From NCBI RefSeq assembly GCF_019097845.1, contig NZ_JAHRGM010000001.1:124001-188000 (forward strand): a stretch of 64,000 nucleotides of DNA. The letters are read 5' to 3'. Positions 9,758 to 20,027 of this stretch are shown in pieces. The position numbers were made by a program, and so were the translations under genes. The stretch's first letter is position 1. Each line of letters begins with the position of its first letter. Source of the stretch: Sphingobium sp. AS12 (GTDB taxonomy: Bacteria > Pseudomonadota > Alphaproteobacteria > Sphingomonadales > Sphingomonadaceae). The notes beneath the pieces were generated by a model, which saw only the letters and a list, made by a program, of their open reading frames with translations, was not told where the DNA came from and made no database searches.

Positions 9758-12553
9758 ATGGGTTACGAGAACCAGGATTTTGAAGTCGAGCAAGGCCCAA
9801 GCTGGGCCCGCCCGAACTGGCCGTTGGCGGATACCGATGACCTGACCGGGGCGCTGGACCCGACGCAGATGCAGGTGGCCGTAAAGGCCGCTGCCAAATC
9901 TGCGGGCAAGACGGTGTCGGACGCCGACATCGCGCAGGCGGCCGAGGACGCCATCCGCGCGCAGATGCTGATCCGCACCTATCGCGTGCGCGGGCATCTG
10001 GCCGCCAATCTCGATCCGCTTGGCCTGACCCAGCGCGATCTGCCGGCCGATCTGACGCCCGAATATCATGGCCTGACCGACCCGGCCAAAAAGATTTTCC
10101 TTGGCGGCACGCTGGGCCTTCAGTTCGCGACCGTGACCGAAATCGTCGCCATCCTGCGCGCCAATTATTGCGGCAATGTTGGCCTGGAATATATGCATAT
10201 CGCCGATGTGGAGGAGCGCCGCTTCCTTCAGGAGCGGATGGAAGGCAAGGACAAGGAAATCATCTTCACGCCGGAAGGCAAGAAGGCGATCCTGGCCAAG
10301 GTCATCCAGGGCGAGCAATATGAGAAATTCCTGGGCCGCAAATATGTCGGCACCAAGCGTTTTGGTCTGGACGGCGGCGAGTCCATGATTCCGGCGCTCG
10401 AAGCCGTCATCAAATATGGCGGCCAGTCGGGCATCCGCGAAATCGTCTATGGCATGGCCCATCGTGGCCGCCTGAACGTGCTGGCCAATGTCATGGCCAA
10501 GGGCTTTCGCGTCATTTTCCACGAATTTTCGGGCGGCACCGCCAACCCCGAAGATGTCGGCGGTTCGGGCGACGTCAAATATCACCTCGGCACCTCGACC
10601 GACCGCGAATTTGACGGGATCAAGGTCCATATGTCGCTGGTCCCCAACCCCTCGCACCTTGAAACCGTTGATCCGGTGGTGCTGGGCAAGGTGCGCGCGC
10701 AGCAGACGTTCCGCGATGACCTGGCCAAGCATGAGCAGGTGCTGCCGGTGCTGATCCATGGCGATGCTGCCTTTGCGGGGCAGGGTATCGTCTGGGAGTG
10801 CCTCGGCTTTTCGGGCGTGGCCGGTTACAATACTGGTGGCTGCATCCACTTCATCGTCAACAATCAGGTCGGTTTCACCACCAGCCCGCAATTTTCGCGC
10901 GGTTCGCCCTATCCGTCCGACGTGGCGAAGGGCGTTCAGGCGCCGATCCTGCATGTGAATGGCGACGATCCCGAAGCGGTGACCTTCGCCTGCAAGCTGG
11001 CGGTGGAATATCGCCAGACCTTCCATCGCGACATCGTGATCGACATGTGGTGCTATCGCCGCTTCGGTCACAATGAGGGGGACGAGCCTTCGTTCACCCA
11101 GCCCCTGATGTATGCGAAAATTCGCCAGCATCCCCCAGTCAGCGACGTCTATGCCACGCGCCTGAAGGCGCAGGGCGTGATCGACGACGATTATGTGACC
11201 AAGGCCACGGGCGACTTCGTCAACCATCTGGAAGAAGAGTTTGAGGCGTCCAAAAGCTACAAGGCCAACAAGGCCGACTGGTTTGCGGGTCGCTGGTCGG
11301 GGCTGCACAAGCCTGCTGACGCCGAAACGACGCGCCAGAGCGTAGAGTCGGCGATTGCGCCCAAGCTGTTCGACAGCCTGGGCAAGACGTTGACCACCGT
11401 GCCGAAGGGCCATGTCGTCCACAAGACGCTCCAGCGCGTGCTGGATGCGAAGGCCGAGATGTTCAAGTCTGGCGCTAATTTCGATTGGGCGACCGGCGAG
11501 GCCCTAGCCTTCGGTTCGCTCCTGTCGGAAGGCTATGGCGTGCGACTGTCGGGGCAGGACTCCGGGCGTGGCACGTTCAGCCAGCGGCATTCTGTCTGGG
11601 TCGATCAGAATACGGAGAAGAAATATATCCCGCTGTCGACCGTGCCGCATGGCCGGTTCGAGGTGCTGGATAGCCCCTTGTCCGAATATGGCGTGCTGGG
11701 CTTTGAATATGGCTATGCGCTGGCCGACCCCAAGAGCCTGGTGCTGTGGGAAGCGCAGTTTGGCGACTTCGCCAATGGCGCGCAGATTATCTTCGACCAG
11801 TATATCGCCTCGTCGGAAACCAAGTGGCTGCGCTCCAACGGCCTGGTCTGCCTGTTGCCGCATGGTTATGAGGGGCAGGGACCGGAACATAGTTCGGCGC
11901 GTCTGGAACGCTTCCTGCAACTCTGCGCAGAAGGCAATATCCAGGTCGCCAACATCACGACGCCGGCCAATTATTTCCACGTCCTGCGCCGCCAGATGCT
12001 GCGTCCTTTCCGCAAGCCGTTGATCATCATGACGCCCAAGTCGCTGTTGCGGCACAAGCTGGCGGTGAGCAGTGCCAAGGATTTCCAAGGCGATACGCAT
12101 TTCATGCGAATCCTGTCGGACAGCAATCCGGCCCCGGACGCGGAAACCAAGCGGCTGGTCCTATGTTCGGGCAAGGTTGCCTATGACCTCATTGAGGCGC
12201 GCGACGCGGCGGGGGACAAGAACACCCAGATCGTCCGTATCGAGCAGCTCTATCCCTTTCCGACCGACGCATTGGCCGTCCGTCTGAAGCGGATGACCAA
12301 CCTGACCGAAGTGATCTGGTGCCAGGAGGAGCCACGCAACAATGGCGCGTGGTTCCATGTCGAACCCTATATCGAGGAAGCGCTGGCGAGTGCCGGCAAG
12401 GCGCCGATGCGCGCCCGCTATGCCGGTCGCAAGGCGTCGGCGTCGCCCGCTACGGGCCTCGCCAAACGCCATGTCGCCGAACAGGGCGCCCTCGTCGCCG
12501 ATGCGCTGGGTCACAGCGTTCGTGAAGAAATCCGTCGCCAGAAGAAAGGCTGA
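9758..12553 (+). CDS. sucA: 2-oxoglutarate dehydrogenase E1 component
   Basis: This thiamine-diphosphate-dependent decarboxylase is the E1 of the 2-oxoglutarate dehydrogenase complex. The product of about 931 residues has the active-site segments [11 protein letters not shown] and [13 protein letters not shown], the thiamine-diphosphate motif starting GDAAFAGQG and ending [13 protein letters not shown] (VNNQVGFTT), and the C-terminal [20 protein letters not shown] region. ATGs at 9752, 9755 and 9758 are all possible; a GGATGGGA sequence just upstream favours the last. The N-terminus enters almost directly at [10 protein letters not shown]. The N-terminal E2-binding segment of about 40 residues found in the E. 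coli enzyme appears absent, and the upstream 76 bases cannot encode it. Confidence 0.95.
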   Translation: MGYENQDFEVEQGPSWARPNWPLADTDDLTGALDPTQMQVAVKAAAKSAGKTVSDADIAQAAEDAIRAQMLIRTYRVRGHLAANLDPLGLTQRDLPADLTPEYHGLTDPAKKIFLGGTLGLQFATVTEIVAILRANYCGNVGLEYMHIADVEERRFLQERMEGKDKEIIFTPEGKKAILAKVIQGEQYEKFLGRKYVGTKRFGLDGGESMIPALEAVIKYGGQSGIREIVYGMAHRGRLNVLANVMAKGFRVIFHEFSGGTANPEDVGGSGDVKYHLGTSTDREFDGIKVHMSLVPNPSHLETVDPVVLGKVRAQQTFRDDLAKHEQVLPVLIHGDAAFAGQGIVWECLGFSGVAGYNTGGCIHFIVNNQVGFTTSPQFSRGSPYPSDVAKGVQAPILHVNGDDPEAVTFACKLAVEYRQTFHRDIVIDMWCYRRFGHNEGDEPSFTQPLMYAKIRQHPPVSDVYATRLKAQGVIDDDYVTKATGDFVNHLEEEFEASKSYKANKADWFAGRWSGLHKPADAETTRQSVESAIAPKLFDSLGKTLTTVPKGHVVHKTLQRVLDAKAEMFKSGANFDWATGEALAFGSLLSEGYGVRLSGQDSGRGTFSQRHSVWVDQNTEKKYIPLSTVPHGRFEVLDSPLSEYGVLGFEYGYALADPKSLVLWEAQFGDFANGAQIIFDQYIASSETKWLRSNGLVCLLPHGYEGQGPEHSSARLERFLQLCAEGNIQVANITTPANYFHVLRRQMLRPFRKPLIIMTPKSLLRHKLAVSSAKDFQGDTHFMRILSDSNPAPDAETKRLVLCSGKVAYDLIEARDAAGDKNTQIVRIEQLYPFPTDALAVRLKRMTNLTEVIWCQEEPRNNGAWFHVEPYIEEALASAGKAPMRARYAGRKASASPATGLAKRHVAEQGALVADALGHSVREEIRRQKKG

Positions 12554-12561
12554 ACAAGCTC

Positions 12562-13812
<1,251 letters not shown>

Positions 13813-13826
13813 TCATCACATTCTAA

Positions 13827-13903
13827 CGTCACCCCGGCGAAAGCCGGGGTCCCGCTTGTTCTTTCTGAAGAAAAGGGGGATGCCAGCTTTCGCTGGCATG
13901 ACG
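13827..13903. repeat. Paired palindromic repeat (BIME-like), family B
   Basis: Two arms in inverted orientation, CGTCACCCCGGCGAAAGC... and its counterpart ending GCTGGCATGACG, each contain a small hairpin around GCGAAAGC, and together they form a larger cruciform. The arms differ at several bases, but each keeps its own hairpin paired. It fills the sucB-lpd gap, 14 bases after one gene and 16 before the next. It may act on mRNA stability between the two cistrons. Confidence 0.75.
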
Positions 13904-13919
13904 GCGAGAGGAAAATCCC

Positions 13920-15320
13920 ATGTCCGATTTCGATTATGACGTTCTGGTGATCGGCGCTGGCCCCGGCGGCTATGTCGCCGCGATCCGGGCGGCGCAGCTG
14001 GGCCTGAAGGTGGCGTGTGCGGAAAGCCGTGAGACGCTGGGCGGCACCTGCCTCAATGTCGGTTGCATCCCGTCCAAGGCGCTGCTCCATGCCTCCGAAC
14101 TCTATGACGAAGCGGCCAACGGCACGCTGGCGAAGCTGGGTGTCAAGATCGACAAGATGAGCCTGGACCTGCCCACCATGCAGGGGCAGCGGGTTGACGC
14201 GGTCAAGGGGCTGACCGGCGGCATCGAATTTCTGTTCAAGAAGAACAAAGTGACCTGGCTCAAGGGTCTGGCGAGCTTCACCGGCGCGAACACGGTTTCG
14301 GTTGGTGGAGAGACGGTGACGGCGAAGAATATCGTCATTGCCACCGGATCGTCGGTCATGCCGCTGCCGGGTGTCGAGGTTGATAATGCGGGCGGTCAGA
14401 TCGTCGATTCGACCGGTGCGCTGGAACTGGACAAGGTGCCGGGGCATCTGGTCGTGGTCGGCGGCGGCGTCATCGGCCTGGAACTGGGCAGCGTGTGGCG
14501 TCGGCTGGGCTCCAAGGTGACGGTCGTGGAATATCTCGACCAGATACTGCCTGGCATGGACGGCGAAATCCGCAAGGAAGCCAACAAGATCTTCAAGAAG
14601 CAGGGCTTTGAATATCGGCTTGGCACCAAGGTGACCGGCGCGAAGGCGGGCAAGAAGGGCGTGACCCTGACGGTCGAGCCTGCCTCTGGCGGCGCGGCCG
14701 AAACGATCGAGGCGGACGTGGTGCTGGTATCGATCGGCCGTCGCGCCAATACCGATGGCCTTGGCCTCGACAAGATCGGGCTGGAACTGAACAAGCGCGG
14801 TCAGATCGAAACTGACCATGATTTCGCGACAAAGGTGCCGGGCGTCTGGGCGATCGGCGACGTCATCCCCGGCCCGATGCTGGCGCACAAGGCCGAGGAT
14901 GAAGGTATTGCCGTTGCCGAGAATATCGCGGGCCTGACTGGCATCGTGAACCATGACCTGATCCCCGGCGTCGTCTATACCAAGCCTGAAATTGCGGGCG
15001 TGGGGCTGACCGAGGAACAGGCCAAGGAGAAGGGTGCGATCAAGGTCGGCAAATTCCCGATGATGGCCAACAGCCGCGCCAAGACCAATCATGAGCCGGA
15101 CGGTTTCGTGAAGGTCATCGCCGACGCCGAAACCGACAAGGTGCTGGGCGTGTGGATCATCGCGGTCCCGGCAGGCACGATGATCGCGCAGGTGGTGCAG
15201 GCCATGGAATTCGGCGCATCGAGCGAGGACATCGCCTATACCTGCCACGCGCATCCCACGCATAGCGAGGCGATCAAGGAAGCGGCGATGGCGGTGACCG
15301 GCAAGCCGATCCATATGTGA
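13920..15320 (+). CDS. lpd: Dihydrolipoyl dehydrogenase (E3)
   Basis: A 466-residue flavoprotein that reoxidises dihydrolipoamide and reduces NAD. The N-terminal FAD loop VIGAGPGGYVAAIRAAQLG is followed by the redox disulfide GGTCLNVGCIPSKALL. An NAD-binding loop GGGVIGLELGSVW lies near residue 180, a second FAD motif VWAIGDVIPGPMLAHKAEDEG near 313, and the C-terminal catalytic His-Glu in HAHPTHSEAIKEAA. The Shine-Dalgarno GAGAGG lies about ten bases before the ATG. It is the last gene of the TCA series and is followed by a clear terminator. It serves the adjacent 2-oxoglutarate complex and possibly other 2-oxoacid complexes. Confidence 0.97.
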   Translation: MSDFDYDVLVIGAGPGGYVAAIRAAQLGLKVACAESRETLGGTCLNVGCIPSKALLHASELYDEAANGTLAKLGVKIDKMSLDLPTMQGQRVDAVKGLTGGIEFLFKKNKVTWLKGLASFTGANTVSVGGETVTAKNIVIATGSSVMPLPGVEVDNAGGQIVDSTGALELDKVPGHLVVVGGGVIGLELGSVWRRLGSKVTVVEYLDQILPGMDGEIRKEANKIFKKQGFEYRLGTKVTGAKAGKKGVTLTVEPASGGAAETIEADVVLVSIGRRANTDGLGLDKIGLELNKRGQIETDHDFATKVPGVWAIGDVIPGPMLAHKAEDEGIAVAENIAGLTGIVNHDLIPGVVYTKPEIAGVGLTEEQAKEKGAIKVGKFPMMANSRAKTNHEPDGFVKVIADAETDKVLGVWIIAVPAGTMIAQVVQAMEFGASSEDIAYTCHAHPTHSEAIKEAAMAVTGKPIHM

Positions 15321-15345
15321 TCGGATCTGGTGATCGGTAGATAGG

Positions 15346-15377
15346 GAAAAGGCCTTCGCATCGCGGAGGCCTTTTTC
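15346..15377 (+). terminator. Rho-independent terminator after lpd
   Basis: The sequence AAAAGGCCT...AGGCCTTTTT forms a stem with a run of five T, 26 bases after the lpd stop. It closes the mdh-sucD-sucA-sucB-lpd transcription unit. Confidence 0.85.
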
Positions 15378-15412
15378 GTGACCGAGACGGGATTAGAGTC
15401 TGATGAAATCCC

Positions 15413-15451
15413 GACCTTCGCTCGAAACGAACGGGTCAAGGTGAAGTCATC
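15413..15451. repeat. Family A repeat copy
   Basis: CTTCGCTCGAAACGAACGG followed by GAAGTCATCC, the same half-element as the right arm of the inverted pair at 59451-59559. It lies between the lpd terminator and the 3' end of the convergent enoyl-CoA hydratase gene. Confidence 0.75.
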
Positions 15452-15456
15452 CGACT

Positions 15457-16218
15457 TTAAAAATCGGGCCGCCTCTTCGCCTGAAACGCGGCTACGCCTT
15501 CGGCAAAGTCGGGCAGGGTGAAAGCGTCGCGGAACATGGCCAGGGTCGTGTCGTCGTCATCGGCCTGACCGTCCAAGATGCGGCGGATGATCGCCTTGGA
15601 CGCGCGGATGCTATGCTGGGCGTTGGTGGCGATGGTGTGGGCCAGGGCGGTGGCAGCGGCGAGGGGATCAGGGGCGATTTCGTCGATCAAGCCGATGGAG
15701 AGGGCGTCGTCCGCATTGTGTAGCGCGCCGGTGAAGAGGATGCGCTTGGCGCGGGCCGGGCCGACCAGATCGACCAGCAATTTGGTGTCGAACAGCGAAT
15801 AGACGATGCCGAGTTTGGCAGGGGTGATCCCCAGCCGCGCAGTGGGGGCGGCGATGCGCAGGTCGCAGGCGATGGCGAGGCCGCAGCCGCCGCCCACGCA
15901 ATCGCCGTCGATCGCGGCGATGACCGGCTTGGGCGCTTGGGCGAGGGCATATTGGCTGGCGCGGATCGCCGCCTGATTGGCGATGCGCCAGGCTTCCTCG
16001 CCGCTGTGATCAGCAAATTCGCCGATGTCGGCTCCGGCGCAGAACAGGCCCGGCGTGGCGGAGGCGAGGATCAGCACGCGCACATTGTCGTCCGCCATTG
16101 CCTGGCCCACCAGCAGGGGGAGGCTTTCCCACATCGCCTGTGTCATGGCGTTGCGGCGCGCTGGGCGTTCGATCAGCAGGCGGGCGATTGCGCCGTCCTG
16201 CTCCAGCCGCAGGGTCAT
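15457..16218 (-). CDS. Enoyl-CoA hydratase/isomerase family protein
   Basis: A 253-residue crotonase-fold protein. The oxyanion-hole segments are present: FCAGADIGEF near residue 60 and GDCVGGGCGLAIACDLRIA near residue 105. The family hydrates or isomerises acyl-CoA double bonds and related substrates. The glutamates typical of a classical enoyl-CoA hydratase are not clearly identifiable at the second position, where the chain reads AKLGIVYSLFDTKLLVDLVG, so the reaction is left open. Its start overlaps the stop of the upstream phosphatase gene by four bases, forming a two-gene operon on the minus strand. Confidence 0.85.
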   Translation of the reverse strand: MTLRLEQDGAIARLLIERPARRNAMTQAMWESLPLLVGQAMADDNVRVLILASATPGLFCAGADIGEFADHSGEEAWRIANQAAIRASQYALAQAPKPVIAAIDGDCVGGGCGLAIACDLRIAAPTARLGITPAKLGIVYSLFDTKLLVDLVGPARAKRILFTGALHNADDALSIGLIDEIAPDPLAAATALAHTIATNAQHSIRASKAIIRRILDGQADDDDTTLAMFRDAFTLPDFAEGVAAFQAKRRPDF

Positions 16219-16883
16219 GCGGGCCAGCTTTCGAGCAAGGGCAGCAGTGCATCGAAATGGTCGATGATGGCATCGGCGGCGAGATCCTCGACCGGGCCGT
16301 CGAGAAAGCCGAAGCTGACCGCGATGCTGGGGATGCCGGCATTGCGCGCGCCGGCTATGTCGTTGATCGTGTCGCCGATGAAGATCGCCCGGCCACCGCC
16401 CGCACGATCGATCATGGCGTGGATGGGTGCGGGGTCGGGCTTGGCGATGCCGACCGTGTCGCCGCCGACGATGCTGGCGAAACGGGGCGTCAGGCCGAGC
16501 TGATCCATCAGTGGAAGGGTGAAGCGTTCTGCCTTGTTGGTGCAGATGGCGAGTTTCACGCCCGCCACGGCTAGCGCGTCCATCGCCGCAATCAGGCCGG
16601 GATAGGTGACGGAATGGGCGCTGAGGTTCGCCTGATAATAGTCGAGCAGGACGGGCAGCAATTGCGCCAGTGTCGCCTCATCATAGCCACCCGACGCATC
16701 GAGCGCGCGTTCGAGCATGACCTTGGCACCCTTGCCCACGAAAGGCCGGATGGCTTCGACCGGAAAGGGCGGACGGTCGATCGTGGCGATGGCGTGATTG
16801 ACCGCAGCGGCAAGGTCTCCGCTGGTGTCGATCAGCGTGCCGTCGAGGTCGAAGCCAACAATATCGAAAGGAATTTTTGCCAT
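16215..16883 (-). CDS. gph: HAD-superfamily phosphatase, phosphoglycolate phosphatase-like
   Basis: A 222-residue HAD hydrolase. The motif I nucleophile is in GFDLDGTLIDT near residue 10, motif II is LAICTNK, motif III is the lysine in GIAKPDP, and motif IV is FIGDTINDIAGARNAG. The cap insertion between motifs I and II and the length fit phosphoglycolate phosphatase, which disposes of 2-phosphoglycolate formed in DNA repair. Substrate assignment within this family is uncertain. The ATG at 16883 opens the conserved MAKIPFDIVGFDLDGT; longer frames upstream run into the divergent glmU promoter region. Confidence 0.82.
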   Translation of the reverse strand: MAKIPFDIVGFDLDGTLIDTSGDLAAAVNHAIATIDRPPFPVEAIRPFVGKGAKVMLERALDASGGYDEATLAQLLPVLLDYYQANLSAHSVTYPGLIAAMDALAVAGVKLAICTNKAERFTLPLMDQLGLTPRFASIVGGDTVGIAKPDPAPIHAMIDRAGGGRAIFIGDTINDIAGARNAGIPSIAVSFGFLDGPVEDLAADAIIDHFDALLPLLESWPA

Positions 16884-16974
16884 GGCCGCGCCATGCCGCG
16901 ACCGCGGTGGCAAAGGCAAGCCAAACATGGCAGAGCCATGGGTCATAGACCCATTTATGAGGGACATCCTTATC

Positions 16975-18330
16975 GTGACCGCCAGCCGTCCTCTTGCTGT
17001 CATCATCCTTGCCGCCGGGCAGGGCACGCGCATGAAATCGTCGCTGCACAAGGTGCTGCATCCGGTCGCGGGGCGGCCGATGCTGCTGCACCTGCTGGCA
17101 AGCGTCGCCGCGCTGGAGCCGGAGCGGCAGGTGGTCGTGGTCGGCGCGGGCCGCGAGCAGGTCGAGGCTGCGGTGGCGGGCACCGGCGCGGTGATTGCGG
17201 TGCAGGACAAGCAGCTTGGCACCGGCCATGCCGTCGCGCAGGCGCATGATGCGCTGGCTGGTTTTGCAGGCGATGTGCTGATCCTCTATGGCGACGTGCC
17301 GCTGGTCAGCGGAGCGACGATGCGGGCGATGCTCGACCGGCTGAACCGGGGGGATGATCCGCGCGCGGTGGTGCTGGGTTTCCGGCCCGATGACGCCGCC
17401 GCCTATGGCCGGATCATCGCCGACGGGCAGGGGATCATCGAAAAGATGGTCGAATTTAAGGATGCCAGCGAGGCCGAGCGGGCGGTGACGCTGTGCAATA
17501 GCGGGCTGATGGCGGTGCGATCGACCGATCTGTTTGTGCTGCTCGACCAGATCGGCAACGACAATGCCGCTGGCGAATATTATCTGCCCGACATCATCAT
17601 GCTGCCGGGCGCGCCGAGCGCCGTCATCGAGACCGAAGCCTGGGAAGTGGCGGGGGTCAACAGCCGGGTCGAACTGGCGGGCGTGGAGGCGATGTGGCAG
17701 GCGCGTCGCCGGGTAGAGGCGATGCGCGAGGGGGTGACTTTGGTCGCGCCGGAGACGGTGTTCTTTGCCCATGACACGGTGCTGGGCCGTGACGTGGTGG
17801 TGGAGCCGAACGTCGTGTTCGGGCCGGGCGTCCGCGTGGCGGACGATGTGGTCATCCACGCCTTCTCCCATCTGGAAGGGGCCAGTGTGGAAAGCGGCGC
17901 GGCGATCGGTCCCTATGCGCGGCTGCGGCCCGGCGCGCAGATCGGGGTGAATGCCAAGGTCGGCAATTTCGTCGAGATCAAAAAGGCGGTGCTGGGCGAA
18001 GGGGCCAAGGTCAATCACCTGTCCTATATCGGTGACGCCAGCGTGGGGGCGGGGGCGAATATCGGCGCGGGGACGATCACCTGCAATTATGACGGCTTCT
18101 TCAAATATAAGACCGAGATCGGCGCGGGAGCGTTCGTCGGGTCGAACAGTGCGCTGGTCGCGCCGGTGACGATCGGCGAGGGTGCGATCGTCGCGGCGGG
18201 GAGCGTGGTGACGAAGGCAGTTGAGGCCGATGCGCTGTGTCTGGTGCGGCCTGCGCAGGAGAGTAAGCCGGGCTGGGCGGCGCGGTTTCGGGCGCGGATG
18301 ATGGCGCGGAAGGCGGCTGCCAAGGGATGA
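16975..18330 (+). CDS. glmU: Bifunctional UDP-N-acetylglucosamine pyrophosphorylase / glucosamine-1-phosphate acetyltransferase
   Basis: GlmU makes UDP-GlcNAc for peptidoglycan and envelope glycans. The 451-residue protein has an N-terminal uridylyltransferase domain (IILAAGQGTRMKS, QLGTGHA, LYGDVPL, GEYYLPDI). The C-terminal left-handed beta-helix acetyltransferase domain contains GPYARLRPGAQIG, HLSYIGD and ITCNYDGFFKYKTEIG. I prefer the GTG at 16975 (TASRPLAVI follows) because GAGGGA lies 11 bases upstream and homologous proteins start there; an in-frame ATG at 16957 has no good ribosome-binding site. It overlaps the next gene by four bases. GlmS, the first enzyme of the same pathway, lies 1.7 kb downstream. 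Confidence 0.96.
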   Translation: MTASRPLAVIILAAGQGTRMKSSLHKVLHPVAGRPMLLHLLASVAALEPERQVVVVGAGREQVEAAVAGTGAVIAVQDKQLGTGHAVAQAHDALAGFAGDVLILYGDVPLVSGATMRAMLDRLNRGDDPRAVVLGFRPDDAAAYGRIIADGQGIIEKMVEFKDASEAERAVTLCNSGLMAVRSTDLFVLLDQIGNDNAAGEYYLPDIIMLPGAPSAVIETEAWEVAGVNSRVELAGVEAMWQARRRVEAMREGVTLVAPETVFFAHDTVLGRDVVVEPNVVFGPGVRVADDVVIHAFSHLEGASVESGAAIGPYARLRPGAQIGVNAKVGNFVEIKKAVLGEGAKVNHLSYIGDASVGAGANIGAGTITCNYDGFFKYKTEIGAGAFVGSNSALVAPVTIGEGAIVAAGSVVTKAVEADALCLVRPAQESKPGWAARFRARMMARKAAAKG

Positions 18331-19226
18331 AGCTGGTTCAGCGGCATCCCTGGCTGGCGGGGTTGGTTGGCGTGATGATCGTTCTGCTGGCCTTTGCTGG
18401 CTGGCTGGTCATGAACGCCAGCGCCATGCCGGTGGTGCGGCGGGTGGAGATTGCGCTATCCTTCCCGGCGGATGCGCCGCGTGGTCCGGTCACCGTCGCG
18501 CTGCTGACCGACACGCATTTGTCGGGGCCGGACAATAGCCCGGCGCGGATGGCGCGGATCGTAGCGCAGATCAATGCGCTGAAGCCTGACCTCATCCTGC
18601 TGGGCGGGGACTATATTGGCGATGCCAAGGGCGGGGCGACCTATGACGCACAGGCGAGCATCGCGCCGTTTGGCAGGTTGCGCGCGCCGCTGGGTGTGGT
18701 GGCGGTGCTGGGCAATCATGACAGTCGCAGCAAGCTGAACCGGGTTGCGCTGAGTGGTCGGGACTGGTCAGCGGCTTTTGCGCGGCTGGGCATCACCCTG
18801 TTGCAGGATGGCGTGGTGCGGCGCGGGCCGCTGGCGATTGGCGGGTTGCAAGATATTTACACGCGCAGGCCCGACCTGCCCGATACGATAGCGGCGATGG
18901 CGCGGCTGGGTGGCGCGCGGCTGGTCCTGTCGCATGGGCCGGATGTGTTCCCCGCTCTGCCGGACGCGCCGTCGCTGACGCTGGTGGGGCATACCCATTG
19001 CGGGCAGGTGGCGCTGCCCTTTGCCGGGGTCGTCTATGTGCCGTCGAAATATGGCACGCGCTATGCCTGTGGCCTGTATCGCGACGGGGCCAAGACGATG
19101 ATCGTCGCGGCTGGCGTTGGCACCAGCGGATTGCCGATTCGGATGCTGGCGCCGCCCGATATCTGGCTGGTTACGATAAAGCCGACAGTAAGCCGGACAT
19201 ATGTGAGCGACTCTGCGGTATCTTGA
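18327..19226 (+). CDS. Membrane-anchored metallophosphoesterase (YaeI-like)
   Basis: A 299-residue calcineurin-like phosphoesterase with an N-terminal membrane anchor at residues 12-32. The metal-binding motifs occur in order: LLTDTHLSG (D-x-H), LLGGDYIGD (GD), VLGNHDS (GNHD), SHGPDVF and GHTHCGQ (GHxH). The arrangement matches YaeI/YkuE-type enzymes, some of which cleave UDP-lipid sugar or phospholipid substrates at the membrane. Its ATG overlaps the glmU stop (ATGA), so the two are co-translated. Immediately after its stop lies the AT-rich operator of the VapBC-like module. The substrate is unknown. Confidence 0.85.
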   Translation: MKLVQRHPWLAGLVGVMIVLLAFAGWLVMNASAMPVVRRVEIALSFPADAPRGPVTVALLTDTHLSGPDNSPARMARIVAQINALKPDLILLGGDYIGDAKGGATYDAQASIAPFGRLRAPLGVVAVLGNHDSRSKLNRVALSGRDWSAAFARLGITLLQDGVVRRGPLAIGGLQDIYTRRPDLPDTIAAMARLGGARLVLSHGPDVFPALPDAPSLTLVGHTHCGQVALPFAGVVYVPSKYGTRYACGLYRDGAKTMIVAAGVGTSGLPIRMLAPPDIWLVTIKPTVSRTYVSDSAVS

Positions 19227-19258
19227 CTTGATATCATGATATGATATCAGAATATCAT
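19223..19258 (+). promoter_or_regulatory. VapBC-type promoter and palindromic operator
   Basis: A -35 like TTGACT (19223-19228) and a -10 like TATCAG (19245-19250) flank and overlap a perfect 9-bp inverted repeat, TGATATCAT-GAT-ATGATATCA (19229-19249). A third half-site ATATCAT lies at 19252-19258, directly before the antitoxin ATG. This is the layout expected for autoregulation by a ribbon-helix-helix antitoxin. The AT-rich stretch stands out sharply from its surroundings. Confidence 0.75.
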
Positions 19259-19259
19259 C

Positions 19260-19634
19260 ATGCGCTTTCTGGCTGACATTCCCGACGATGACGTCAAATG
19301 GCTGGACCAGCTTGCCCGTGAACAGGGCAAGTCGCGGGCGGCGGTGTTGCGGGAGGCGGTGCGGGATTATCGCGCCGAAGCGCAATCGGCGAGCAGCAAG
19401 AAGTGGCTCGATATCGGCTTTGGCGCGTGGAAGGGCCAAGTCGATGTCGGCGATTCGGTTGAGTGGCAGCGGCGGGAACGCGCGTCATCGACCCGGCCCT
19501 GGGACGATGATTATGAAGCAACCAAGGCCGAGTTTCCCGACCTGTTCGACGCGGAAGATGATCGGCAGCGCCAGATTTATCTTGATATGGTGGCGGGTCA
19601 ATATCCCGATCCCAAGAAGCCGGCTTCGCGGTGA
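19260..19634 (+). CDS. Ribbon-helix-helix antitoxin (VapB-like) with long acidic tail
   Basis: A 124-residue protein. Residues 1-45 (MRFLADIPDDDVKWLDQLA... SRAAVLREAVRDY) fit a CopG/Arc-type ribbon-helix-helix DNA-binding domain. Residues about 48-77, including IGFGAWKGQ and VEWQRRER, resemble the toxin-wrapping segment of VapB-type antitoxins, where such proteins usually end. Here about 47 further residues, rich in Asp and Glu, continue to the stop. The PIN-domain toxin gene begins in the stop codon (GTGA overlap). It probably represses its own promoter through the palindrome just upstream. Confidence 0.75.
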   Translation: MRFLADIPDDDVKWLDQLAREQGKSRAAVLREAVRDYRAEAQSASSKKWLDIGFGAWKGQVDVGDSVEWQRRERASSTRPWDDDYEATKAEFPDLFDAEDDRQRQIYLDMVAGQYPDPKKPASR

Positions 19635-20011
19635 GCGGCTTCAGCTTCGATTCCAACATCATCATTGATGCGTTGGCGGGCTTTCCACCCGCGCGCACGG
19701 AGATTGACCGCGCGACGGACTTTGGTGCGCGGGCGTGGATCAGCCGGGCGGTCTGGATCGAGGTCATGTCGAAAGGCGCAGGCGACGGGCTGTGGCGCGC
19801 GGAGACTTTGCTGTCCGGCTTCGGCGTGGACGAGATTGACGCGGAGATCGGCAGCCGTGCTGCGGCCTTGCGCCGCGAACGTCCCCGGCTCAAAGCCATG
19901 GATGCCATCATATTGGCGACAGCCCAGACGCGCGGTCGTGTGCTGGTGACACGCAATACTAAGGATTTTCCGGCACAGATGCCGGGCATCCGCGTTCCCT
20001 ATCAACTCTGA
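19631..20011 (+). CDS. PIN-domain ribonuclease toxin (VapC-like)
   Basis: A 126-residue PIN domain. The acidic residues expected for the active site are in SFDSNIIIDAL (Asp near residue 7), WIEVMSK (Glu near 42) and KAMDAIILATAQ (Asp near 91), with the C-terminal LVTRNTKDF motif typical of VapC toxins. These enzymes cleave tRNA or rRNA and are neutralised by the cognate antitoxin. The GTG start overlaps the antitoxin stop. Only 16 bases separate its stop from glmS, so glmS may be expressed from the toxin-antitoxin promoter. Confidence 0.85.
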   Translation: MSGFSFDSNIIIDALAGFPPARTEIDRATDFGARAWISRAVWIEVMSKGAGDGLWRAETLLSGFGVDEIDAEIGSRAAALRRERPRLKAMDAIILATAQTRGRVLVTRNTKDFPAQMPGIRVPYQL

Positions 20012-20027
20012 AAGGCTCCCCCGGCAC

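Noticed and set aside
20012..20027. A glmS ribozyme in the glmS leader
   Set aside because: Only 16 bases separate vapC and glmS, far too few for the ribozyme, and that regulatory RNA is known from Gram-positive bacteria.
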